Program-made: the position numbers and the translations under genes
Shown: positions 7,449 through 15,580 of the stretch, piece after piece
How positions within the stretch are numbered: the first letter of the stretch is position 1
Layout of the letters: every line of letters starts with the position of its first letter
Assembly: GCA_012036325.1 (NCBI GenBank)
Contig: JAAUPC010000005.1
Coordinates: 1-26,498 of the forward strand
DNA: 26,498 bases
From: Paracoccaceae bacterium
Lineage (GTDB): Bacteria > Pseudomonadota > Alphaproteobacteria > Rhodobacterales > Rhodobacteraceae
Direction: 5' to 3'
Notes under the pieces: generated by a model
Told to the model about the DNA's origin: nothing
The model's database searches: none
The model's input: the letters and a program-made list of their open reading frames with translations, nothing else

Positions 7449-8543
7449 ATGAGAACTGTATCTGACAAATACCGGACGACGGCTCTGTCGGCGTTGCTGC
7501 TTGCGTTTCCGGTTGTCGCCTCCGCACAAGAAGCCTGCACCACCTATACGGTCACCGAAGGCGACTCGCTGGGTTCCATCGCCCAGGCCGCCTACGGATC
7601 TTATGATTATCAGATGATCTTCAACGCCAACCGAGATGCCCTGGCGGCGAACCCGAACAGCCTGCCGGCCGGTCTTCAGTTGATCCTGCCTTGCGAGGAT
7701 GGCCGCCTGACCCCGGATTCCGAACTCGCCTCGATCATCCAGCAAGAGACCCAAGAACAGGAAGCGTCCCGGACCAACACGAACCTTTACGAACCGCCGC
7801 TGAAATTTGTCAGCTCTAACAACTGGATGCCCTTCACCGACGAAACGCTGTCCGGTGGTGGCATCTTCGTCCGGATGGCCGCAACAGCCATGCAGCGCGG
7901 TGGCAACGACCGTGGCTACGACGTCGCCTATGTCGACGACTGGATGTCCCACATCGACGTGCTGCTGCCAACCGGGGCGTTCGACGTCTCCATCGCCTGG
8001 GAATCGCCCGACTGTTCCAAGCTCGACCTCCTTGGCGAATTCTCGGTCCGCATGTGCACCGAATTCGACTTCTCGCTGCCGATCTATGAAACCGCGTATT
8101 CGTTCAACACGCTGGTCGACAGCAAATACGCTGAAGCCCGCGAATTCGCTGACTATGCAGGCGCCAAGATCTGCCGCCCTGAAGCCTGGCCAATCAGCGA
8201 CCTTGAAGTGCAGGGCCTGGTTGAACCTCTGGTGAGCTACGTTCACCCGAAGTCGCCGATGGAATGTGCGGAAATGCTGCTGTCGGGTGAAGTTGACCTT
8301 TATTCGATCGAGTCTGAAACGGCATCGTCCAACTTCACCGAACTGAACGCCAATGACCGTGTCGCGCCGAACCCGGCTTTGGCGACGTTCATCACCTATC
8401 ACTTCCTGACGTCGAAAAGCAATCCGCGCGGTCGCGTCTATATCGCCATGCTGAACCGCGGGATTACCGAAATGCGCGAGTCCGGCGAATGGTACGACAT
8501 CGTTGCCACCGGCTTGGCTGAGTACAACAAGCTGAGCCAGTAA
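7449..8543 (+). CDS. Secreted LysM domain plus family 3 solute-binding domain protein (copy 2)
   Basis: This is a 364-aa paralogue of the gene before it, with the same layout. It has a signal peptide (1-27, ending VVASAQ) and a LysM at about 33-81 (YTVTEGDSLGSIAQAAYGSY) flanked by Cys30 and Cys82. A shorter Gln/Glu-rich linker follows, then a family 3 binding domain from about 118 (FVSSNNWMPFTDETLSGGGI, DDWMSHIDVLLPTGAFDV, ESGEWYDIVATGL). I chose the ATG at 7449 because AGAAGGA (7432-7438) is 10 bases upstream; the in-frame ATG at 7440 touches that site. The six cysteines of copy 1 have counterparts here. Terminators on both sides imply its own promoter somewhere in 7195-7448, which I could not locate. 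The ligand is unknown. Confidence 0.85.
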   Translation: MRTVSDKYRTTALSALLLAFPVVASAQEACTTYTVTEGDSLGSIAQAAYGSYDYQMIFNANRDALAANPNSLPAGLQLILPCEDGRLTPDSELASIIQQETQEQEASRTNTNLYEPPLKFVSSNNWMPFTDETLSGGGIFVRMAATAMQRGGNDRGYDVAYVDDWMSHIDVLLPTGAFDVSIAWESPDCSKLDLLGEFSVRMCTEFDFSLPIYETAYSFNTLVDSKYAEAREFADYAGAKICRPEAWPISDLEVQGLVEPLVSYVHPKSPMECAEMLLSGEVDLYSIESETASSNFTELNANDRVAPNPALATFITYHFLTSKSNPRGRVYIAMLNRGITEMRESGEWYDIVATGLAEYNKLSQ

Positions 8544-8567
8544 CACCTGCGCCGCACTCCTGATGCC

Positions 8568-8596
8568 CCCCCGCGCTGCAAGGCGCGGGGGTTTTT
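8568..8596 (+). terminator. Rho-independent terminator after LysM-SBP copy 2
   Basis: A 9-bp GC-rich stem, CCCCCGCGC (8568-8576) with GCGCGGGGG (8583-8591), closes a 6-base loop TGCAAG. It is followed by TTTTT (8592-8596). It stands 24 bases after the stop of the gene and ends the kinase/LysM locus before the inositol genes. Confidence 0.92.
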
Positions 8597-8645
8597 CGTT
8601 CCGCTGCCCCCTTGGCGCTGCCCTTTTCAGAACAGACTTGCTGTT

Positions 8646-8663
8646 ATGGAACATTTGTTCCAT
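8646..8663. promoter_or_regulatory. Probable IolR operator upstream of iolR
   Basis: ATGGAACATTTGTTCCAT is a perfect palindrome with 8-bp arms around TT, 29 bases before the iolR start codon. Its core GGAA-N6-TTCC equals the motif described for RpiR-type IolR in Sinorhizobium (from memory). A near copy precedes iolC, which supports autoregulation plus control of the catabolic genes. Confidence 0.75.
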
Positions 8664-8692
8664 CCTGCAGGCCCATCGCAGCAGGTGACCGC

Positions 8693-9525
8693 ATGTCGGA
8701 ACTCCCCCCCACCACCGCCGCCCCGCCGCCCGAATCGGTCGAAGCTTTCCGCGAGCGTCTTGCTCAGGTCAGCGGCCAACTGCCACGCCGCTTGCAGCAA
8801 TGCGCCGACTATCTGGCGGAACATTCCGACAGGATTGCCCTCTCTACCGTCGCCCAGATTGCCAAAAACTCGGAGGTGCCGCCATCTGCCGTCATGCGCT
8901 TTTGTCAGCTTCTCGGGTTCAGCGGCTTTGCGGAAATGCAGCGCCTGTTTCGCAGCGCCTTGCCAGCAGGCCTGCCCGACTATGCGACGCGGCTTGCAAA
9001 CCTGAAGGCCGGGCCGCGTGGCGCACCGGCGGCCCTGGTGGCCGAATTTGTCGATGCCGGCCGCCAATCGCTGGAGGCTTTGGCCCAAGATCTGAATGAA
9101 ACAGCGCTGGAACAAGCAGTTAGCAACCTTGCCGCGGCCCGCGTGATCCATCTTGCGGGGTTGCGGCGGTCTTTCCCCGTGGTGGCGTATCTTGCCTATG
9201 TGTTCGAAAAGCTGGACGTTGCGGCCCAACTTCATGCGGGCACAGGAGGCGTCAGCGCCCGGGCTGCCATGCTTTCGGGCGATGTGTTGCTGGTCGTTTC
9301 CTTTGCCCCCTATTCGGCCGAACACTGGCCCTCGCCCAGAGCGCCAGTGACCTCGGCCTTCCGGTTGTGGCGCTTACAGACCGCAGGGACAGCCCGCTGT
9401 CAGGCTTTGCCGATACCATCCTGACTGTCACCGAAGTTGACTTCGGTGCCTTCAGATCGCTGTCGGCGACGATTGCACTGGCCTTGTCCCTCGCTGTGGC
9501 CATTGCGGCGCGGCGGGAAACTTAG
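8693..9525 (+). CDS. iolR: RpiR/MurR-family transcriptional regulator IolR (single-base frameshift near 9322)
   Basis: The protein has an N-terminal HTH of the RpiR type (about 20-95: LSTVAQIAKNSEVPPSAVMR, then FCQLLGFSGFAEMQRLF) and a C-terminal SIS sugar-phosphate-binding domain. Such regulators repress iol genes until an inositol-derived phosphorylated intermediate appears. The first frame ends at 9424 with unrelated residues, but after position 9322 the next frame resumes the SIS domain (LALAQSASDLGLPVVALTDR, ending IAARRET). A single A is missing from GAACAC, where GAAACAC would restore 277 aa. I start at 8693 because the upstream extension contains the operator palindrome. It lies just before iolC on the same strand, as in the rhizobial iolRCDEB layout. 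The frameshift is likely a sequence error. Confidence 0.8.
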
Positions 9526-9546
9526 GGCTTCCGCGCTTGGTCAAAA

Positions 9547-9562
9547 TAGAATATTTGTTCTA
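9547..9562. promoter_or_regulatory. Probable IolR operator upstream of iolC
   Basis: TAGAATATTTGTTCTA has 7-bp arms with one mismatch around the same TT centre. It differs from the iolR-proximal palindrome only in its outer bases (AGAA-N6-TTCT instead of GGAA-N6-TTCC). It lies 48 bases before the iolC ATG and 21 after the restored iolR stop, so iolC-D-E-B likely has its own regulated promoter. Confidence 0.65.
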
Positions 9563-9610
9563 ATCACAGGACCGACTCAATCATTGATCCATTAGCAAAG
9601 GTGATGCGGC

Positions 9611-11536
9611 ATGGACAAAGTGGCTGGCGCAGACCGCAAGACGCTGGATGTCATCACCATTGGCCGGTCCTCGGTTGACCTGTACGGCGCGCAGGTCGGC
9701 GGGCGGCTGGAGGATATGGGGTCGTTCCAGAAGTATATCGGCGGCTCGCCCACCAACATGGCGACGGGCACGGCGCGCCTTGGCCTTAGGTCCGCGCTCA
9801 TAACCCGCGTCGGCGATGAACACATGGGCCGCTTCATCCGCGAAGAACTGGCAAAGGAAGGCGTCGACACCCGCGGCGTGACGACCGACCCCGAGCGTTT
9901 GACCGCCCTTGTCCTGCTGGGCATCCGCGACGACAAGCAGTTCCCGCTGATCTTCTACCGCGAAAACTGCGCCGACATGGCGTTGTGTGAAGATGACATT
10001 GATGAGGCCTTCCTGGCCGAGGCGCGGTCCGTTGTCGCCACGGGCACCCACCTGTCCCATCCGCGGACCGAGGCGGCGGTCCTGAAGGCCCTGACCCTGG
10101 CAAGGAAACACGGCCTGCAAACCGCGCTCGACATTGATTACCGCCCCAACCTCTGGGGCCTTGCGGGCCATGGCGACGGCGAAAGCCGCTTCATCGAAAG
10201 CTCCCAGGTCACCGCCAAGCTGAAGGCCACGCTGCACCTTTTCGACCTCATCGTCGGCACCGAGGAAGAGTTTCATATCGCTGGCGGGACCACCGACACC
10301 ATCGCCGCCCTCCGCGCCGTGCGTGCGGTCAGCGCAGCCACCCTTGTCTGCAAACGCGGGCCCATGGGGGCTGCAGCCTTCACCGGCCCCATCCCCGCCT
10401 CCCTCGACGACGGGCAAACTGGTCCCGGCTTCCCGATTGAGGTGTTCAACGTCCTTGGCGCGGGCGATGGGTTCATGTCCGGCCTCCTGAAGGGCTGGCT
10501 AGATGGCGAACCCTGGCCGACCGCCCTCACTTACGCCAACGCCTGCGGGGCCTTCGCCGTAAGCCGCCATGGCTGCACCCCGGCCTACCCAAGCTGGGAG
10601 GAGTTGCAGTTCTTCCTGCAACGCGGCGTCGTGACGCCAGCCCTCCGCAAGGACCCTGCCCTCGAACAGATCCACTGGGCCACCAACCGCCACCACGACC
10701 GCTCTACAATGCGGGTCTTCGCCTTCGACCACCGCCTGCAGTTTGAGCAGATGGAAGGTGCCACCCCGCTGAAGATCGGCCAGTTCAAGCAGCTTTGCCT
10801 GGCTGCTGCCTTGCAAACCGCCAGTGGCAGGCCCGGCCACGGCATTCTTTGCGACAGCCGCCTTGGCCGCGGCGCCCTCTTCCAAGCCGCGGGCACCGGC
10901 CTCTGGATCGGCCGCCCGGTGGAATGGCCCGGCTCCCGTCCGCTCACCCTGGAACCTGAGCTGGGCCCCGATTTCGGCGGCCTTCAGGAATGGCCACTGG
11001 ACCATGTGGTCAAGGTCCTGTGCTTTGCCCACCCCGATGACGACACGGAAACGCAGGCGAAACAAGAGGATACCATCCGCCGTCTCTTCCATGCCGCCCG
11101 CCGCAACCGGCTTGAATTCCTCCTTGAGCTTATCCCCTCCAAAGTCGGCCCCGTCACCGACGCGACCTCTGCCACACTGATCCAGCGGTTCTATGACCTT
11201 GGCATCTACCCCGACTGGTGGAAGCTGGAACCCTTCACCACTGCAAAAGCCTGGGAAAACGCCTGCGCCGCGATCGAGGCCAACGACCCGCATACCCGTG
11301 GCATCGTCGTCCTTGGCCTTGACGCCAGCGAATCCAACCTCGCCGCCTCCTTCGCCCTTGCGGCGCGGCACCCCCTTGTGAAAGGCTTCGCTGTCGGCCG
11401 TACGATCTTTGCCGATGCCGCTCGCGCCTGGCTTCAGGGCCAGATGACTGACGCCGAAGCCATTGCCCAGATGACCGACCGCTACACGCGGCTTTGCACC
11501 CTTTGGGACAAGGCCCGCCAGGAGGCCCAACCATGA
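9611..11536 (+). CDS. iolC: 5-dehydro-2-deoxygluconokinase with C-terminal DUF2090 domain
   Basis: This is a 641-aa two-domain protein. Residues 1 to about 340 are a PfkB/ribokinase-type kinase with an N-terminal ITIGRSSVDLYGAQVGGRLE, a YIGGSPTNMATGTARLGL substrate motif and the catalytic signature NVLGAGDGFMSG near 279-290. It phosphorylates 2-deoxy-5-keto-gluconate in the cytoplasm, the step after IolB. From about 360 (MRVFAFDHRLQFEQM) a DUF2090 aldolase-like domain follows, a fusion common in proteobacterial IolC. It may perform or assist the next aldol cleavage (the IolJ step), which is inferred. The stop overlaps the iolD start (ATGA), so translation is coupled. A palindromic operator lies upstream. 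Confidence 0.93.
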   Translation: MDKVAGADRKTLDVITIGRSSVDLYGAQVGGRLEDMGSFQKYIGGSPTNMATGTARLGLRSALITRVGDEHMGRFIREELAKEGVDTRGVTTDPERLTALVLLGIRDDKQFPLIFYRENCADMALCEDDIDEAFLAEARSVVATGTHLSHPRTEAAVLKALTLARKHGLQTALDIDYRPNLWGLAGHGDGESRFIESSQVTAKLKATLHLFDLIVGTEEEFHIAGGTTDTIAALRAVRAVSAATLVCKRGPMGAAAFTGPIPASLDDGQTGPGFPIEVFNVLGAGDGFMSGLLKGWLDGEPWPTALTYANACGAFAVSRHGCTPAYPSWEELQFFLQRGVVTPALRKDPALEQIHWATNRHHDRSTMRVFAFDHRLQFEQMEGATPLKIGQFKQLCLAAALQTASGRPGHGILCDSRLGRGALFQAAGTGLWIGRPVEWPGSRPLTLEPELGPDFGGLQEWPLDHVVKVLCFAHPDDDTETQAKQEDTIRRLFHAARRNRLEFLLELIPSKVGPVTDATSATLIQRFYDLGIYPDWWKLEPFTTAKAWENACAAIEANDPHTRGIVVLGLDASESNLAASFALAARHPLVKGFAVGRTIFADAARAWLQGQMTDAEAIAQMTDRYTRLCTLWDKARQEAQP

Positions 11537-13358
11537 CCACGATCCGCCTGACCGCTGCCCAAGCCATGGTGCGCTGGCTTTCGCTGCAATCCTCCGAGGA
11601 TGGCGGCCGCTTCATCGAAGGCGTCTGGGCGATCTTCGGGCACGGCAACGTTGCGGGCCTGGGCGAGGCGCTGCATGCCCACAAGGATACGCTGCCCACT
11701 TGGCGCGGCCAGAACGAACAGACCATGGCGCATGTCGCTGTCGCCTATGCCAAGGCAAACCACCGCCGCAAGGCCATGGCCGTCACCTCCTCCATCGGCC
11801 CCGGGGCCACCAACATGGTCACCGCCGCCGCTGTGGCCCATGTGAACCGCCTGCCCGTCCTGTTCATCCCGGGCGACATCTTCGCCTCCCGCGCGCCCGA
11901 CCCGGTCTTGCAACAGATCGAGGATTTCGACGACGCGACCGTTTCCGCCAACGACTGCTTCCGCCCGGTCGTCCGCTACTTCGACCGCATCTCGCGCCCG
12001 GAACATATCCTTTCCGCTCTGCCCCGCGCGCTGCGGGTGATGACTGATCCCGCCAACTGTGGGCCGGTCTGCCTGGCCTTTTGCCAGGACACGCAGGCGG
12101 AGGCTTACGATTACCCGCTTGATTTCTTTGAGCCGCGGATTTGGCACATCCGCCGCCCCGAGCCGGACCAGAGGGAGCTTGAGGCCGCAGTTGCCGCGAT
12201 CCAGGCGGCGAAACACCCGCTCATCGTGGCGGGGGGCGGCGTTCTTTACTCCGGCGCGGAAGAGACCCTGCTGAATTTCGCCAGAACCCACAACATCCCC
12301 ATGATTGAGACGCAATCCGGCAAAGGCGCTGTGGACTGGGAAGAGACCCTTCACTTCGGCTCACCCGGCGTTACCGGCACCGGCTGCGGCAATGATCTTG
12401 CCGCCAAGGCGGATCTGGTGATCGGCGTTGGCACAAGGTTTCAGGACTTTACCACCGGCAGTTGGACCGTCTTCTCTGCCCCCGGCCGCAAGCTCTTGTC
12501 GATCAACATCCACGGCTACGACGCACATAAACGCGCCGCCCAACCCCTAGTCGGCGATGCGAAAGTGACGCTGGAAAAGCTAAGCCAGGCCCTGGGCAAA
12601 CATCGCTTCGCGGACCCCGATTTCGCCAACCGCATGAAGTGGTTCCAGACCACCGACGCCGTCACTGCGGCACCCAAAGGCAACGAGCTTCCTTCGGACG
12701 CTCAGGTCGTGGGCGCGGTGCAGCGCACCACCGGGAAAGACGCGCTTGTCATGTCAGCCTCAGGCTCCATGCCCGGCGTCCTCCACGTCCTGTGGAAGGC
12801 GTCGCAGGGCGGCTACCACATGGAATACGGCTTTTCCTGCATGGGGTATGAAATCGCCGGCGCGATGGGCATCAAGATGGCCCAGCCCGACCGTCACGTG
12901 ATCTGCATGGTTGGCGACGGCAGCTACATGATGGCGAACTCCGAACTTGCCACAGCGGTGATGATGGGCGTGCCCTTTACCGTGATCCTGACCGACAACC
13001 GCGGTTACGGCTGCATCAACCGGCTGCAAAAAGCCACCGGTGCGCGCCGTTCAACAACCTTCTCGCCGACAGCTATCACGTCAACCCGGCCGATCTCAAC
13101 TTTGTCGCCCATGCCCGCTCCATGGGCGCGAACGCCGTGAAGGCAGGAACCATCGCCGAGCTTGAAGCCGCAATTGGGGCGGCCAAGACTGCCGCCATCC
13201 CCACCGTCATAGTGATCGACACCGACCCCGCCCCCGGCACTGGCGCAGGAGGCACCTGGTGGGAGGTTGCGGTCCCCGAGGTCTCGGACCGCCCAGAAGT
13301 CAACAAGGCCCGCATGGCCTATGAAGCCGCGACCAAAGCCCAATGGCTGGTCAACTGA
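11533..13358 (+). CDS. iolD: 3D-(3,5/4)-trihydroxycyclohexane-1,2-dione hydrolase (single-base frameshift near 13042)
   Basis: A thiamine diphosphate-dependent hydrolase of inositol breakdown that opens the cyclic diketone to 5-deoxy-glucuronate. The start at 11533 has the ribosome site AGGAGG 8 bases upstream and overlaps the iolC stop. Domains are in the acetolactate-synthase order: an N-terminal Pyr domain with SSIGPGATNMVTAAAVAHVN, a central domain, and a PP domain with GDGSYMMANSELATAVMMG near 460 and the closing NRGYGCINRLQ. The first frame then changes to nonsense. Inserting one G in the GGTG at 13039-13042 gives ATGGAPFNNLLADSYHV and continues to WLVN at 13358, for 608 aa, the usual length. 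The break lies after the cofactor site, so if it were real the C-terminal 100 residues would be lost; I think it is an error. Confidence 0.88.
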
Positions 13359-13368
13359 AGAGAGCAAG

Positions 13369-14263
13369 ATGATCCAATTCGGCACCAACCCCATCGCCTG
13401 GGCCAATGACGACGACCAGACCATCGGCGCAGACATCCCCACTTTGCGCATCCTCGATGAGGCCGGGCGTCAGATTGGCTTTGACGGGATCGAGAACGGC
13501 CACCGCTGGCCGGATGAGCCCGAAGCCCTGCGCGCGCTTCTGGGCCACTACGGGCTGAAGTTCATCTCCGGCTGGTACTCGACCGAGCTTCTGGTCCGGT
13601 CGGTTGAGGATGAGATTGCCGCAGCCCAGGCCCATATCGCCAAGCTGCGCCACAACGGCTGCAAGGTGATGATCGTCTGCGAAACCTCAAAACGCGATCC
13701 ACGGCGCGGCCAAGCCAGTGAACGACCGTCCCCGCCTGACCGGGGCGGAAATGGCGGCTTTTGGCGCGAAGTTGGAGGCCTTTGCAGCCCACCTTTCTTC
13801 GCAAGGCCTGACGCTGGTCTACCACCACCACATGGGCACCATCGTCGAGTCCTCCGAGGATATTGATGCCTTCATGGCCGCGACCGGCCCGCACACCCAC
13901 CTCCTCTTTGATGCCGGCCATTGCGCCTTTGGCGGTGGCGATCCTGTGGCAGTGCTGCAAAGGCACATCGGACGCGTGCGCCACTTCCACGCCAAGAACA
14001 TCCGCCCGGCGATCACTGCAAAGGTGCGGGCCGAGGGGCTGAGCTTTTTGCAAGGCGTCGTTGCCGGGGCCTTCACCGTCCCGGGCGATCAGGAGGGCGG
14101 GATCGACTTTGGCCCCTTGTTGCACATTCTCGCCAAGGCGAACTATGGCGGCTGGATCGTGATCGAGGCGGAACAGGACCCGGCCGTCCGCAACCCGCTT
14201 TTGTACCAGACCCTGGGCCTGGCGACGCTGAAACGGCTTTCACGGGAAGCCGGTCTTGTCTGA
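13369..14263 (+). CDS. iolE: Inosose dehydratase / myo-inosose-2 dehydratase (single-base frameshift near 13690)
   Basis: A xylose-isomerase-like TIM-barrel protein. It begins MIQFGTNPIAWANDDD, as IolE proteins do, and removes water from 2-keto-myo-inositol, the step before IolD. The first frame runs to VMIVCETSK, then fails at AAAA (13689-13692). With AAA the protein continues ETSNAIHGAAKPVNDRPRLT and onward through LVYHHHMGTIV, FDAGHCAFGG, HFHAKNIRP and IEAEQDPAVRNPL to a stop at 14261-14263, 297 aa in all. The His, Asp and Glu ligands of the metal site sit in the second part, so the raw sequence would lack activity. The gene starts 10 bases after iolD with AGAG as a modest ribosome site. 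I consider the extra A a sequence error. Confidence 0.87.
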
Positions 14264-14274
14264 CGGGCGGCGGA

Positions 14275-14323
14275 CCGGGGGTTTCACACCCCCGGACCCC
14301 CGTGGGATATTTGTGCAGAAAGA
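14275..14323. repeat. GC-rich hairpin repeat typical of Rhodobacteraceae intergenic regions
   Basis: CCGGGGGT (14275-14282) pairs with ACCCCCGG (14288-14295) over a TTCAC loop. It is followed by ACCCCCGTGGGATATTTGTG and then CAGAAAGA before the iolB ATG. I recall a widespread family in this group made of a G-run/C-run hairpin, GGACCCCCG, an -ATATTT- or -GTATTT- block and a purine-rich AGA(T/A)GA tail. It lies inside the iol operon between iolE and iolB and might set the relative expression of iolB. The family statement is from memory. Confidence 0.5.
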
Positions 14324-15136
14324 ATGACCATGGGCGACCTTTTGCGAAAACCGACCGGCACACGTGGCAAGGTGCACGCGATCACCCCCGAAAGCGCGGG
14401 TTGGGGGTATGTCGGCTTCACGCTCTACCGGCTGGCGGTTGGAGAGGTGGCGGCTGAGGCGACGGGCGACCGTGAGGTGATCCTTGTCCTGGTCGAGGGC
14501 AAGGCGACGGTTCAAGCAGCAGGCCAGGACTGGGGCGAGATGGGCGACCGGATGGATGTGTTTGAAAAGACCCCACCGCATTGCCTCTATGTCCCGAACG
14601 GGCAGGATTGGCGGGCGGTGGCGACCACCCCTTGCACGCTGGCGGTCTGTTCGGCCCCTGGCAAGGGTGGCCACTCTGCCCAGCGCCTTGGGCCTGATGG
14701 CATCACCCTGACCCCGCGCGGCAAGGGGACCAATACCCGCCACGTCAACAACATCGCGATGGAGGGGCGCGAGGTGGCTGACAGTCTTCTTGTGACTGAG
14801 GTCTTCACCCCGGCAGGCCATTGGTCAAGCTACCCCAGCCACCGGCATGACGAGGATGACTTTCCCCGGATGACCTATCTGGAGGAAACCTATTACCACC
14901 GCCTGAATCCCGGCCAGGGCTTCGGCATCCAGCGGGTCTATACCGAGGATGGCGCCCTAGATGAGACGATGGCGGTAAAGTCCCATGACGTAGTTCTGGT
15001 GCCAAAGGGCCACCACCCGTGCGGCGCGCCGTATGGCTATGAGATGTACTATCTGAACGTGATGGCCGGCCCATTGCGAAAGTGGCGGTTCCAGAATGAT
15101 CCGGACCATGACTGGATCGCGCAACGGGACGCGTGA
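14324..15136 (+). CDS. iolB: 5-deoxy-glucuronate isomerase
   Basis: This is a 270-aa bicupin protein (268 if the second ATG at 14330 is used; that one has better spacing from AGAAAGA). It converts 5-deoxy-glucuronate into 2-deoxy-5-keto-gluconate, the substrate of IolC. Visible family motifs are ESAGWGYVGFTLYRLAVGE at the start, SSYPSHRHDEDDFPR with metal-binding His residues near 170, LEETYYHRLNPGQGFGIQRV, and the end MYYLNVMAGPLRKW. Intact and in the usual place after iolE. Its last residues (DHDWI) are typical of full-length IolB. No myo-inositol dehydrogenase (iolG) or methylmalonate-semialdehyde dehydrogenase (iolA) gene is in the window. Confidence 0.93.
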   Translation: MTMGDLLRKPTGTRGKVHAITPESAGWGYVGFTLYRLAVGEVAAEATGDREVILVLVEGKATVQAAGQDWGEMGDRMDVFEKTPPHCLYVPNGQDWRAVATTPCTLAVCSAPGKGGHSAQRLGPDGITLTPRGKGTNTRHVNNIAMEGREVADSLLVTEVFTPAGHWSSYPSHRHDEDDFPRMTYLEETYYHRLNPGQGFGIQRVYTEDGALDETMAVKSHDVVLVPKGHHPCGAPYGYEMYYLNVMAGPLRKWRFQNDPDHDWIAQRDA

Positions 15137-15199
15137 CGAAAACCGCTTTGCTGTGGCCCGGGCCGCAGGGCGCAGCGCCTTAAGGCAAAGCCGCCCGCT

Positions 15200-15364
15200 T
15201 TAGCCAAAGAGGCTGCGCGTCACCCGGCGACCTGCGAAGACCGACACCGCCGGAACGGTGCAATCTTTGGACTGCACCAGGATCACCGCCATCCGCTGCA
15301 GCCGCCGGTCTTCCCCAACCAGCGACGCGCGCAACCGGCTTAGCACAGAATGAAGGTGGGTCAT
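15200..15364 (-). CDS. Small 54-aa conserved-looking protein of unknown function
   Basis: An ORF on the minus strand from ATG at 15364 to TAA at 15200-15202 starts MTHLHSVLSRLRASLVGEDR and ends RVTRSLFG. It has a very good ribosome site, GGAGGA, about 9 bases before the start, far better than that of most chance ORFs. The product is basic, with a central hydrophobic strand (MAVILVQS) and one cysteine. It has no signal peptide or clear membrane helix. I recognise no family. It sits alone between iolB and the amino-acid transporter and is convergent with iolB. Genomes may list it as a hypothetical protein. Confidence 0.55.
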   Translation of the reverse strand: MTHLHSVLSRLRASLVGEDRRLQRMAVILVQSKDCTVPAVSVFAGRRVTRSLFG

Positions 15365-15541
15365 CTCGGTATCCTCCGGGCTGTTTTCATATCCCTATAG
15401 GGCCCGCCAAAAATGTGCCCAATAAGGTGAAGCGCTGAAGAAACCTGATTGCTTCGGGGCAATTCTGTGAAGAACCGTAAAAGTTGAACGCTCTTCCGGT
15501 CAGGACGATCCCTGCAAGACAGGTCACCCTGAACCGGGAAG

Positions 15542-15570
15542 AACCGGCCAACCAAGCCTCTGGGCCGGTT
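15542..15570 (-). terminator. Probable terminator hairpin after the amino-acid transporter operon
   Basis: AACCGGCC (15542-15549) pairs perfectly with GGCCGGTT (15563-15570) over a 13-base loop. It lies 11 bases past the stop of the last permease gene. On the minus strand the stem is followed by CTTCCC, a weak T-stretch, so termination could be partial. Confidence 0.5.
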
Positions 15571-15580
15571 TCAGAACACG

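Noticed and set aside
7374..8663. A 429-codon open frame on the minus strand opposite the second LysM-SBP gene
   Set aside because: No family resemblance, no ribosome site, and the plus-strand gene has a signal peptide, LysM and terminator. Antisense shadow.
9320..9330. Programmed frameshifting in iolR, iolD, iolE or surE
   Set aside because: None of the sites has a slippery heptamer with a downstream structure, orthologues are not known to need it, and both directions of shift occur. Sequence error is simpler.
15361..15555. A 64-aa minus-strand frame before the 54-aa small protein
   Set aside because: It lacks a ribosome site and runs through the terminator-like hairpin end of the transporter operon; no family resemblance.
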